In this document: one piece after another, positions 10,341 to 18,846 of the stretch
Layout of the letters: the number at the start of each line of letters is the position of its first letter
Position numbering within the stretch: the stretch's first letter is position 1
Assembly (NCBI GenBank): GCA_001602645.1
Contig: LUYE01000048.1
Span: 28,143-92,142 of the forward strand
Source of the DNA: Methanosarcinales archaeon Methan_01
GTDB taxonomy: Archaea > Halobacteriota > Methanosarcinia > Methanotrichales > Methanotrichaceae
Reading direction: 5' to 3'
Length of the DNA: 64,000 nucleotides
Notes under the pieces: generated by a model
The model's database searches: none
Told to the model about the DNA's origin: nothing
Seen by the model: only the letters and a program-made list of their open reading frames with translations
Translations under genes and position numbers: made by a program

Positions 10341-11464
10341 AGATAGAGGCCGACGCCGAAGGCGGCAAGATTGCCTTCCGGGCGACGGGCCCCCTCTCTC
10401 GGGTCGCTGCCCCCGTCATCAGGAAGATCAACGAGACCTTCGCCGGCGAGAAGCCTATCAGCTCCGGCCCCGACCGGATCATCTTCTCCACCTGGATCCC
10501 CCCCGCCCCGAGCCCCGCCTTCGATCGGATGGTCTCCTCCCAGGTGGCAGCCCTGACCCGGAGGAGGATCCCCGACCAGGCGTCCATCGGGATCGTCCGA
10601 GCCTGCCCTAACGACTGCCTCCACTGCAGCGCTCCCTCCCGAAGAGGGGACGTCCTCTCCTCCGAGGATATATTGAGGGTGATCGGGGAGGCCCTCGACC
10701 TCGGATCCTACATGATCTCCTTCGATGGCGGCGAGCCGATGCTGAGGCACGACCTGCCGACCCTCGTGGCCGGGGTAGACGAGAGGGCGATCGCCGCCTC
10801 CTTTTCCAGCGGCTTCGGCCTCACCGAGGAGCGGGGGAGGGACCTGAAAAGGGCGGGGCTCTACGCCGTCAGGGTCTCCATCGACAGCCCCCACCCCGAG
10901 GAACACGACCGGTTCCGCGGCCGGGAGGGGGCCTTCTCCGACGCCCTCGTCGGGATAAGAAACGCCCTCGAGGCGGGGCTGATGGTCGACCTCTTCATGG
11001 TCGCCTCTCCGATGAACATCGACGATCTGGAAGACGCGTACTCCCTGGCGGCGGAGCTCTCGGTCCAGGAGCTCTCCCTCTACGAGATCGTGGCGGTGGG
11101 GAGGTGGTCCTCCCACGCCGACGAGGTCCTGACCGGGGCGGACGTCGAGAGGCTCCGCCGGTTCCACTTAGAGAAGAACCGCCGCCCTGAGGGGCCCCGG
11201 GTCTCCGCCTTCCCCTACCTCCTCGGACCCGAGATGTTCGGCTGCTTTGCGGGGAGGAGGTGGCTCCACGTCGACGCCTCCGGGGACGTCCTCCCTTGCG
11301 CCTACATGCCCACCCCCTTCGGGAACGTCCGGGATAGGAGCCTCCGGGATATCTGGAGGGATATGGGCCGGGACCGTTGGCTCCGGAGAAGGCCCAGGGG
11401 GTGCATGATGAAGGACGAGGAGTTCAGGCGGGCCCATCCCGGGATATTCGATCTGGATAAATAA
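10313..11464 (+). CDS. Radical SAM protein with SPASM-like C-terminus
   Basis: CPNDCLHC (CxxxCxxC), SFDGGEPMLRHD, C-terminal CFAGRRWLHVDASGDVLPCAYMPTPFGNVRDRSLRDIW; overlaps the prenyl synthase 3' end. Confidence 0.88.
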   Translation: MQVAERPLLKIEADAEGGKIAFRATGPLSRVAAPVIRKINETFAGEKPISSGPDRIIFSTWIPPAPSPAFDRMVSSQVAALTRRRIPDQASIGIVRACPNDCLHCSAPSRRGDVLSSEDILRVIGEALDLGSYMISFDGGEPMLRHDLPTLVAGVDERAIAASFSSGFGLTEERGRDLKRAGLYAVRVSIDSPHPEEHDRFRGREGAFSDALVGIRNALEAGLMVDLFMVASPMNIDDLEDAYSLAAELSVQELSLYEIVAVGRWSSHADEVLTGADVERLRRFHLEKNRRPEGPRVSAFPYLLGPEMFGCFAGRRWLHVDASGDVLPCAYMPTPFGNVRDRSLRDIWRDMGRDRWLRRRPRGCMMKDEEFRRAHPGIFDLDK

Positions 11465-11544
11465 CATCTTCCGACGCCGATTTTCGAAGACAAAACGGTT
11501 TTATACTCTGAAGTTCATCCACCAGGAACGGGGGTTAAAATTGG

Positions 11545-12237
11545 ATGATAAAAGGTAAGAGAGCTCTGCTATCTCTGGCTATCTTCATATCCATCGCCTC
11601 TCCGGGCCAGGCCGCCGAGGACTGGCTCGGAGGGAGCATGGGCATCTCAGACGTTCACAACACCGCCGAGTACATCGCGAAGGTCGGGAGCGCCCAAGGA
11701 AGCGGCACGAAATTGAACTCCTCCGAAGGCGGCATCGCCACCGTCCCGACCGCCGCGGTCCAGCAGGAGGTCTACTCCATCGGCAAAACTGGATCCTCAT
11801 CCGAAGCGGTGGCCTCAGAAGAGGCTATTGAGCCCTCCAACTTCTCAGGAAGATGGTCCCTCGCGATCACGGAGAGGAGCACCCGATCCCTCGACCTCGC
11901 CCTCTACCAGACGGGAGATCTAGTCTTCGGGAAGGGAGTTTTAGGGTCGTCGGAGAGCTCGGAGGCCAGCGGATCCTCCTCCGAAGACCGGGGGATCGAC
12001 TCGATGATCGAGTGGCTGAACCTGCCCCCCTCCTCCCTCGAATCCGCATCCCAGGCCGCCGCTAGCGGCACCGTCGAAGGTGACAGGCTCCACCTCGACC
12101 TCATCTCCCTCGAGTCGTTATCTCTATACAGGTTCGAGCTCAACCTCACCGGCGACCTCGTATCCGGGAGCTACTCCGCCTACGGGACCGATGGGTCGAC
12201 CTGGGCTGGGACCGCCACCGGCGCCCGAAGGGCCTGA
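11545..12237 (+). CDS. Secreted protein, tandem paralog 1
   Basis: Signal peptide; core FSGRWSLAITERSTRSLDLALYQTGDLVFGKGVL shared with the next two genes. Confidence 0.7.
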   Translation: MIKGKRALLSLAIFISIASPGQAAEDWLGGSMGISDVHNTAEYIAKVGSAQGSGTKLNSSEGGIATVPTAAVQQEVYSIGKTGSSSEAVASEEAIEPSNFSGRWSLAITERSTRSLDLALYQTGDLVFGKGVLGSSESSEASGSSSEDRGIDSMIEWLNLPPSSLESASQAAASGTVEGDRLHLDLISLESLSLYRFELNLTGDLVSGSYSAYGTDGSTWAGTATGARRA

Positions 12238-12301
12238 TCCCCAGGAGGCCGAGGCCGCTGGCCTGGCCCATTCCCATCATGAACAAGGAGGTTTGCGACA
12301 G

Positions 12302-12928
12302 ATGAAACTCCAAAAGGCTTTGACGTTGACCCTCATCACCCTCGCTGCCATCACATCTCCAGGATCGGCCGACGGCCTGAACCTGGACAACATGACAGGA
12401 AGCCAGATCCGAGAGGATATCAGGGAGTCCTTCAAGGACGAGTCCCTATTTTACATCAATCCCGTCACCGGGATGAGCCCCGGTGCCTCCGGCGGAAGCT
12501 CCGTATACACCCCGCCGACGACCACGGGGTCGCCCTGGTCTAACGTCGCCGGAAGGTGGACTCTCAACCTGATGGACACGGAATCGAGGAGCTTGGACCT
12601 CACCGTCTACCAGATCGGAAACGAGGTCTTCGGAAGGGGAGTGATGACCACGGGGGCCAACTCCCAGGAGATGACCGCCGCAGGGTCGATCGAAGGGACT
12701 GCCCTCACCCTCCGCCTCGTAAGCGTCGGCGGAGACAACATGTACAGGCTCCGGACGGCGGCGGGAGGAGACAGCATCTTCGGCACCTACACCGCCTTCT
12801 CCTCGTACGGCGTCACCTGGACCGGAAACTGCAATGGGAACCGCTTCTATCCTTCGTCCCTCGCCTCCCCGGCGGACTCTGCCGGCACCGTCAGGGTCGG
12901 GGCATCGGGCGGAAACGCCATGGCCTGA
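12302..12928 (+). CDS. Secreted protein, tandem paralog 2
   Basis: Signal peptide from ATG 12302; core VAGRWTLNLMDTESRSLDLTVYQIGNEVFGRGVM. Confidence 0.72.
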   Translation: MKLQKALTLTLITLAAITSPGSADGLNLDNMTGSQIREDIRESFKDESLFYINPVTGMSPGASGGSSVYTPPTTTGSPWSNVAGRWTLNLMDTESRSLDLTVYQIGNEVFGRGVMTTGANSQEMTAAGSIEGTALTLRLVSVGGDNMYRLRTAAGGDSIFGTYTAFSSYGVTWTGNCNGNRFYPSSLASPADSAGTVRVGASGGNAMA

Positions 12929-12944
12929 CCGGAGGCCCTTCGGC

Positions 12945-12953
12945 TTTTTTTTT
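12945..12953 (+). terminator. Oligo-T tract, candidate archaeal terminator
   Basis: Run of nine T directly downstream of the paralog 2 stop codon. Confidence 0.45.
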
Positions 12954-12981
12954 AATTCAGGATTTTCGGGGGTTTTGTGAT

Positions 12982-13581
12982 ATGAAAATTCTTCTGGCTT
13001 TGACGGCTGCGATCTTCGCCGCCTCCCTTCCGGCGTCGGCTTACGGATTGTACGGGGACGAATGGCTCGGGATCGAGGGGCTGAGGATCGCCGACGTCCA
13101 TCATACCGAGGGCTACATCCGCGGGATCATGAACCTATCCGGCGAGAGGTGGACCCCGACGCTCGGGACGGGGACTTCCGACGTCGCAGGAGTCTGGTCC
13201 TTCACCCTGACGGGGGAGGTGTCGCGGAGGCTGGACCTCACCCTCTACCAGGCCGAGGGCGAGGTCTTCGGCGAGGGCACTTTGGCCGCCGACGGCGCTG
13301 CCTGGCAGGTCGCCGTCGCTGGAGAGAGGGCCTACAACCAGCTGGACCTCCGCTGCGTCGTCCTGGGAAGCCCGTCCCTCATCAGGCTCTGGCTCGGCCT
13401 CTCGACGAGCCCGGCTCGGGGGACCTACGCCATCTATACGCCGGCCGGGCCTGCTGGAGCCGGCGTCGCGTACGGATCCAAGGCCGCGCCGCTGGGAGGA
13501 AGCCCCTCCTCCCTCCCATCCGGGGGGGTCCTGCCGCCCTATCCGTCGGGGAGCCCGGCCTCCGGGCTGGGGGCGATCTGA
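12982..13581 (+). CDS. Secreted protein, tandem paralog 3
   Basis: Signal peptide from ATG 12982; core VAGVWSFTLTGEVSRRLDLTLYQAEGEVFGEGTL. Confidence 0.72.
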   Translation: MKILLALTAAIFAASLPASAYGLYGDEWLGIEGLRIADVHHTEGYIRGIMNLSGERWTPTLGTGTSDVAGVWSFTLTGEVSRRLDLTLYQAEGEVFGEGTLAADGAAWQVAVAGERAYNQLDLRCVVLGSPSLIRLWLGLSTSPARGTYAIYTPAGPAGAGVAYGSKAAPLGGSPSSLPSGGVLPPYPSGSPASGLGAI

Positions 13582-13626
13582 CCCGGCAGCAAAAGAGTTA
13601 TCCATCCGCCCGGAGATGGTGGGTCG

Positions 13627-14541
13627 ATGGAAAGGAAGCCTTTGAGGAAGGGCTCGGTCAAGGAGGTCTACGACCTCGGCCGGGTGCTGGAGTTCAGGTT
13701 CACAGACAGGATATCCGTCTTCGACAAGGTGATCCCGACCCTCATCCCCCACAAGGGGGAGACCCTCTGCAGAGAGGGGGTCCACTGGTTCAACCGGGCG
13801 AAGGAGATGGGGATCCCGACCCACTTCGAAGAGTTTCTCCCCCCCAACGGGATGCGGGTCAAGAAGGTGGACGTGATCCAGCCCCAGGATATCAGGCCAA
13901 TGTCGAAGAATTACCTGATACCCCTGGAGGTGATCTGCCGGTGGTATGCGGCGGGATCGATCTTTGACAGGCTCGTCGCCGGCAAGGTGAGGGCCGAGGA
14001 GCTGGGCTTCTCGAAGGGCCACATGGTCGAGTACGGGGAACCCCTCCCAGACCCCTTCATCGAGGTATCGACGAAGCTGGAGAGGGTGGACCGGCTCCTC
14101 GACCGGGGCGAGGCCCTGAAGCTCGCCGGCCTATCCCCCGAGGAGTACGACGCCATCTGCGAGACGGTCCTCAAGATCGACGAGAATATAAAACAAGAGG
14201 TCGAGCCGAGGGGGCTCATCCACGTCGACGGGAAGAAGGAGTTCGCCTTCGACGAAGATAGGCAGATCATGGTCATCGACGTCTTCGGGACCGCCGACGA
14301 GGACCGGTTCTGGGACAGGGCGAAGTACCAGGAGGGAGAGTTCGTCGACCTCTCCAAGGAGCACGTCCGCCAGCACTACCGGAGGATCGGCTACAAGGAC
14401 CGCCTCTACGGGGCCCGAGATGGGGGGGAAGCGGAGCCCGATATACCGCCCCTCCCCGAGGAGGTCGTCGCCACGACGAGCGAGATATACATCAGGCTCT
14501 TTGAGATGATCACAGGGGAGAAGTTCAAGAGCTCCGGCTGA
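13627..14541 (+). CDS. purC: Phosphoribosylaminoimidazole-succinocarboxamide synthase (SAICAR synthetase)
   Basis: KGSVKEVYDLG, FRFTDRISVFDKVIPTLIPHKGE, VICRWYAAGSIFDR, VEPRGLIHVDGKKEFAFDE. Confidence 0.93.
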   Translation: MERKPLRKGSVKEVYDLGRVLEFRFTDRISVFDKVIPTLIPHKGETLCREGVHWFNRAKEMGIPTHFEEFLPPNGMRVKKVDVIQPQDIRPMSKNYLIPLEVICRWYAAGSIFDRLVAGKVRAEELGFSKGHMVEYGEPLPDPFIEVSTKLERVDRLLDRGEALKLAGLSPEEYDAICETVLKIDENIKQEVEPRGLIHVDGKKEFAFDEDRQIMVIDVFGTADEDRFWDRAKYQEGEFVDLSKEHVRQHYRRIGYKDRLYGARDGGEAEPDIPPLPEEVVATTSEIYIRLFEMITGEKFKSSG

Positions 14542-14572
14542 GGAAGGCCCGCCATTGACCGACTCGAGAAAG

Positions 14573-15499
14573 ATGTCCAGGTCTTCGATCGCCGCCCAAG
14601 GGGCCGAAGGAGGGGGGCAGGTTCTGAAGAGGATATTGCTGGTGGTGGCCCTGGCAGCCGCGGCCCTCGCCGGGTGCGTCGACGATGATAGGGGCGAGGC
14701 CAAAAAGTTGATGGCGGGGGCGGCCGAAGAGGTCGAATCATATCGGTTCGAGATCGAGATGGACCAGACCGTCGAGTATCGAAACTTCAGCGGTCAGGGG
14801 TCCCTGGAGGGGGAGAAGGTCGCCCTTTGGTGGCAGGGTGAGATCAACCTCACCGATAACAGCTCTATGGAGGCGATCAGCTCGAAGAGGACGACCCTAG
14901 CCGGCGACCGAACAGCCGACGACGCCGTCGAGGTCTACTTCTTGAACGACACCCGCTATCAGAGGATGGGAGGAGAGTGGATCGGCCTTCTGGAGCCCGA
15001 CCCGGTCCACCGGATCGAGAACTCCGACCAGCTCGCCCACCTTTTGGAGATGATCGAGAGGGCGGAGGTGGAGGTCGCGGGGACCGAGAGGGTCGGAGGG
15101 GATAGGGTTCGCAGGCTGAAGGTCGTCCCCGACGACGACACCGCCTTCGGGATCATGCTGGGGCAGATCAGCTCCATCGACCCCCGGATCCCCCTGATGA
15201 TCGATATGAACGTCCTCATGGAGAGAGGGACAGAGCTGGAATGGACCGTCCTCGTATCGGAGGAGACGGGGCTCCCGACGGAGAGCCGGATATCTGCCGT
15301 CTATTCCGCTGGTCCGGGGGTCCTGAGGGTCCCCCCGGAGGCGGCCGGAGGGATGGAGATCGTGATCGAAACGACGGAGGTGAGGAGGTTTGGGGGCTAC
15401 GGGGAGCCTGTGACGATAATCCTGCCGGAAGAGGCGCGGGCAGCCCCCATCCTCCCGCCGGATCTCCCCGAGGGGGAGGAGCCAGAGCCGCTGACGTGA
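14573..15499 (+). CDS. Putative lipoprotein, LolA/LppX-like fold suspected
   Basis: Lipobox-like LAAAALAGC; YRFEIEMDQTVEYRNFSGQGSLEGEKVALWWQGEIN pattern. Confidence 0.6.
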   Translation: MSRSSIAAQGAEGGGQVLKRILLVVALAAAALAGCVDDDRGEAKKLMAGAAEEVESYRFEIEMDQTVEYRNFSGQGSLEGEKVALWWQGEINLTDNSSMEAISSKRTTLAGDRTADDAVEVYFLNDTRYQRMGGEWIGLLEPDPVHRIENSDQLAHLLEMIERAEVEVAGTERVGGDRVRRLKVVPDDDTAFGIMLGQISSIDPRIPLMIDMNVLMERGTELEWTVLVSEETGLPTESRISAVYSAGPGVLRVPPEAAGGMEIVIETTEVRRFGGYGEPVTIILPEEARAAPILPPDLPEGEEPEPLT

Positions 15500-15524
15500 T
15501 CTCGATCGGAGGGGCGGTGATGGG

Positions 15525-15992
15525 ATGAAAAGGGAGATTGCGTTCTTCTTTTTGAGGGAGAAGCCGGCGATGGCCCTCCTCGCCATCCGGGAGCTGGATC
15601 CCGCCTACGTCTCCGCCGTGGCGAAGGCGGTCGACTCCAACGTCCCCCACACCCTGAAGGTCCTGGCCGAGATGGAGGCGGCGGGGCTGATCCGCTCGGA
15701 GCCGCAGGGAAGGATCCGGAGGCTCAATCTCACGGACCGGGGGGTGAGGGCAGCGGCCGCCATATCCGGCCTCATCGACGCCCTAAAGGACGACCCCCTC
15801 CGAAGGAGGCTCGCCCGGCTGGAGGAGGCGGTCCTGGAGGCGAAGGACCTGTCGGCGGAGGAGGCAGAGCTCCGGATCGGACCCCTCCGGCGGGATCTGG
15901 CGAAGCTTTTGGCCGCCGAGGGGGAGGAGGTCCGAGAGGCAGCCCGGGACCTCGACCGGAGGATAGTCTCCACCCTGGGGGGAGGAGGGTGA
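15525..15992 (+). CDS. Winged-helix transcriptional regulator
   Basis: HTH-like VAKAVDSNVPHTLKVLAEMEAAGLIRSEPQGRIRRLNLTDRG. Confidence 0.75.
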   Translation: MKREIAFFFLREKPAMALLAIRELDPAYVSAVAKAVDSNVPHTLKVLAEMEAAGLIRSEPQGRIRRLNLTDRGVRAAAAISGLIDALKDDPLRRRLARLEEAVLEAKDLSAEEAELRIGPLRRDLAKLLAAEGEEVREAARDLDRRIVSTLGGGG

Positions 15993-16717
15993 AGACGAGG
16001 ACGGATCTGGGAGATGATGCCGACCTTGATGAAGGGGCCATCGCCGTAGCCTCCTGGACCGGGGGGAAGGACGGGTGCCTTGCGGCCTACAGGGCGATGG
16101 TGGCGGGGGTGAAGGTTGGATATCTCCTCTCCTTCTGGAATATGGGCCGGGAGGGGGCCCACGAGGTGAACCCCGCCCTCCTCGCCGCCCAGGCGGAATC
16201 GATCGGGATGCCCTTGATCAGGACCGGCTTTGTCTCATACGAGGAGGAGTTCAAGCGGGTCGTTCGCCAGCTCGAGGAGGTCGAGAGGGGCCGGGGAAGG
16301 TGGATCGGGACCGCCATCTTCGGCCACATAAAGACCCACGACGCCCTCGTCCATCGGATCTCTGCCGACCTCGGGATCGAGCCGATGATGCCGATCTGGA
16401 TGATGGACTCTGAGGAGATCATCGGGGAGCTTCTCGCCTCCGGCTTTGAGGCGGCGATCGTCGGGGTCCGGTCCGACCTCCTCGGCGACGAGTGGCTCGG
16501 CCGCCGGATCGACAGAAGCTTCGTCTCGGAGCTGAAAGCCCTCAACCCCGCCATCGACCCCTGCGGCGAGAATGGCGAGTTTCATTCTATCGTCCTCGAC
16601 GGCCCGATCTTCAAAAAGAGGCTCCGGATCGAGGAGGCGGAGGCGGTCTCTCGGGGGATGCTCCGGTTCCTCGAGATAAAGAAGTTCGCCGTCGTGAATA
16701 AGGGGCGCAAGGAATGA
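15989..16717 (+). CDS. Diphthine-ammonia ligase-like ATP pyrophosphatase
   Basis: SWTGGKDGCLAAYRA PP-motif; FGHIKTHDALVHR; LDPCGENGEFHS-type C-terminus (IDPCGENGEFHSIVLDGP). GTGA overlap with the upstream gene. Confidence 0.88.
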   Translation: MKTRTDLGDDADLDEGAIAVASWTGGKDGCLAAYRAMVAGVKVGYLLSFWNMGREGAHEVNPALLAAQAESIGMPLIRTGFVSYEEEFKRVVRQLEEVERGRGRWIGTAIFGHIKTHDALVHRISADLGIEPMMPIWMMDSEEIIGELLASGFEAAIVGVRSDLLGDEWLGRRIDRSFVSELKALNPAIDPCGENGEFHSIVLDGPIFKKRLRIEEAEAVSRGMLRFLEIKKFAVVNKGRKE

Positions 16718-16908
16718 ACAGCCCCATATCTGCTCACTCCCAAGGGGGGAGCATCTGGATATTTTATCAACGTAGCTTCCGAAGTACGGCGTCAAATACC
16801 CCTCCAGGTGGTGGGAGGTGAGGCGATAGGGTCCAATAATTAGATATAGTGATGCCGCCGAGGGGGCCGAAAGGTTTGAAGGCATGAAGAAGAAAGAAGG
16901 AAGGCCCC

Positions 16909-17532
16909 ATGGATAAGACGTTGTACAGAATATATAGAACGGGGTTCTGGTCTGCCCTCGTAGCCTTCGTCGCCGCCGCCAGCTACTCCGTCTTCCAGAT
17001 CCTCCAGATCGCAGGCCTCATCGGCCGCCCCTGGGACGAGGTCCTCATCTACGGGACCTCCCTCCTCATCGCCGCGCCCTTCATGCTCGCCCTCCTCGCC
17101 CTCCACCACGTTGCGCCGGACGATAGGAGATATTGGAGCCACGCCGCGGTCCTCTTCGCCGTCATCTACGTCACCTACGTCTCCCTCAACTACGCCGTCC
17201 AGCTGACGGCGGTCCTTCCCCACCCCGACGCCGATCCCGTCCTCATCCAGACCCCCCACTCGCTATTCTGGACCGTCGACGCCCTGGGGTACATCGCCCT
17301 GGGGCTGGCGACCCTCTTCGCCGTCCCCGTCTTCGAGAGGTCGGGGCCGGACCGGTGGGTCCGGCGGTTCTTCCTCGCCAACGGCCTGATCATCCCCCTC
17401 TTTCTCATCGTCTACTTCTACCCCACCTTCTCCACCCGGCTCCTCCTCCTGGGCCTCCCCTGGATCGTCACCGCTCCGGGGTCGATCTTGATGCTGGCGC
17501 TATATTTCAGGAGAGGATCGGAGAGGGGATAG
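16909..17532 (+). CDS. Multi-pass membrane protein of unknown function
   Basis: Six or so hydrophobic segments in 207 aa. Confidence 0.7.
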   Translation: MDKTLYRIYRTGFWSALVAFVAAASYSVFQILQIAGLIGRPWDEVLIYGTSLLIAAPFMLALLALHHVAPDDRRYWSHAAVLFAVIYVTYVSLNYAVQLTAVLPHPDADPVLIQTPHSLFWTVDALGYIALGLATLFAVPVFERSGPDRWVRRFFLANGLIIPLFLIVYFYPTFSTRLLLLGLPWIVTAPGSILMLALYFRRGSERG

Positions 17533-18785
17533 TGGACAGGAGGCTTGAGGCGGGTCTTGAGGCGGGTGAGGCAAAGCCCCGAGGGGAAGAGGCGGGCTCT
17601 GGAAGAAGGCTCTACTTCGTCGACAACATCCGCTCCTTCGTCATAGTCCAGGTCGTCGTCCTCCACGCCGCCGTCACCTACTCGGGCCTGGGGATGTGGT
17701 ACTACCAAGAGGCTGCGGCCCTTGAACCCCTCACCGCCCTCTCCTTCGGGATCATCCAATCCTTCATCCAGGCCTACTCCCTGGGCCTCCTCTTCCTCGT
17801 CGCCGGCTACTTCGTCCCCGCCTCCTTCCGCCGGAAGGGCGGGGCCAGGTTCCTCCGGGACCGGGCGGTCCGCCTCGGGGTCCCGGCCCTGATCTACATG
17901 CTCATGATCAACCCGGCGATTCTATACTACGTGACGAGCCTCTCGGCTCCAAATCCGACTCCTGCTCCGACTCCGGGAGGGTTTTACCTCGGATACATCC
18001 TCGGCCTCCAATTCCTCGGCGGCTCGGGGCCGATGTGGTTTGCCATCGCCCTCCTCGTCTTCTCGACAGCCTTTGCCGCGGCGAGGCTCCTTCGGGGAGA
18101 TCAGGAGAAGAAGGACGAGGAGGCGGCGGAAGGAACGGAAGGGCCAGAAGGGGCGGGAGATGATGCGAAGCTTCCCGACCACAGAGACGTCATCAAACTC
18201 ATCCTCGTCATCGCAGCCGCAGCCTTCGCGATCCGCCTCGTCCAGCCGATCGGGACGGCGGTCCTGAACATGCAGCTCTCCTTCTTCGCCTCCTACGTCG
18301 CCCTCTTCGTCGTCGGGATCGCCGCCCGCCGGCGGCGCTGGCTCGCGAGGATCCCCTATCCCTTCGGGATCGTCTGGCTCAAGGCCGCCCTCGTCGGCGG
18401 GACCGCCTTCTGGCTCGCCCTCTTCCTCTTCGGGATCGGGCCGGAGGGCGATATATCGATGATCAATGGCGGCCTCTATTGGCAGAGCGCCGCCTACGCC
18501 CTCTGGGAGGCCTTCTTCTGCGTGGGGGTCTGCCTCGGCATCGTCGTAGTATTCCGGGAGCGTTTCAACTCCGGCGGGAGGCTTCCCCGGTTCATGGCCG
18601 ATAACAGCTTCGCCGTCTACTTCTTCCACCCGGTGATCCTGATCCTCGTCACCGCCGCCCTTCGGGGGTTCGCGTGGCACCCCCTCGCCAAGTTCGCCGT
18701 GGCGGCGGCGGTGGCGGTGCCGCTCTGCTTTGTGGCGAGCGAGCTGGTGCTGAGGCGGATTCCGCTGCTGAAGGAGGTTTTGTAA
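17532..18785 (+). CDS. Acyltransferase 3 family membrane protein
   Basis: RRLYFVDNIRSFVIVQVVVLHAAVTYSG, multiple TM helices. GTG start at 17532 overlaps the upstream stop. Confidence 0.75.
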   Translation: MDRRLEAGLEAGEAKPRGEEAGSGRRLYFVDNIRSFVIVQVVVLHAAVTYSGLGMWYYQEAAALEPLTALSFGIIQSFIQAYSLGLLFLVAGYFVPASFRRKGGARFLRDRAVRLGVPALIYMLMINPAILYYVTSLSAPNPTPAPTPGGFYLGYILGLQFLGGSGPMWFAIALLVFSTAFAAARLLRGDQEKKDEEAAEGTEGPEGAGDDAKLPDHRDVIKLILVIAAAAFAIRLVQPIGTAVLNMQLSFFASYVALFVVGIAARRRRWLARIPYPFGIVWLKAALVGGTAFWLALFLFGIGPEGDISMINGGLYWQSAAYALWEAFFCVGVCLGIVVVFRERFNSGGRLPRFMADNSFAVYFFHPVILILVTAALRGFAWHPLAKFAVAAAVAVPLCFVASELVLRRIPLLKEVL

Positions 18786-18846
18786 AAGAAGGGTCTTGCG
18801 GCGTGGCTGGCGCCGGAGCTTATAAATCAAAATGAGTGCAGGAACG

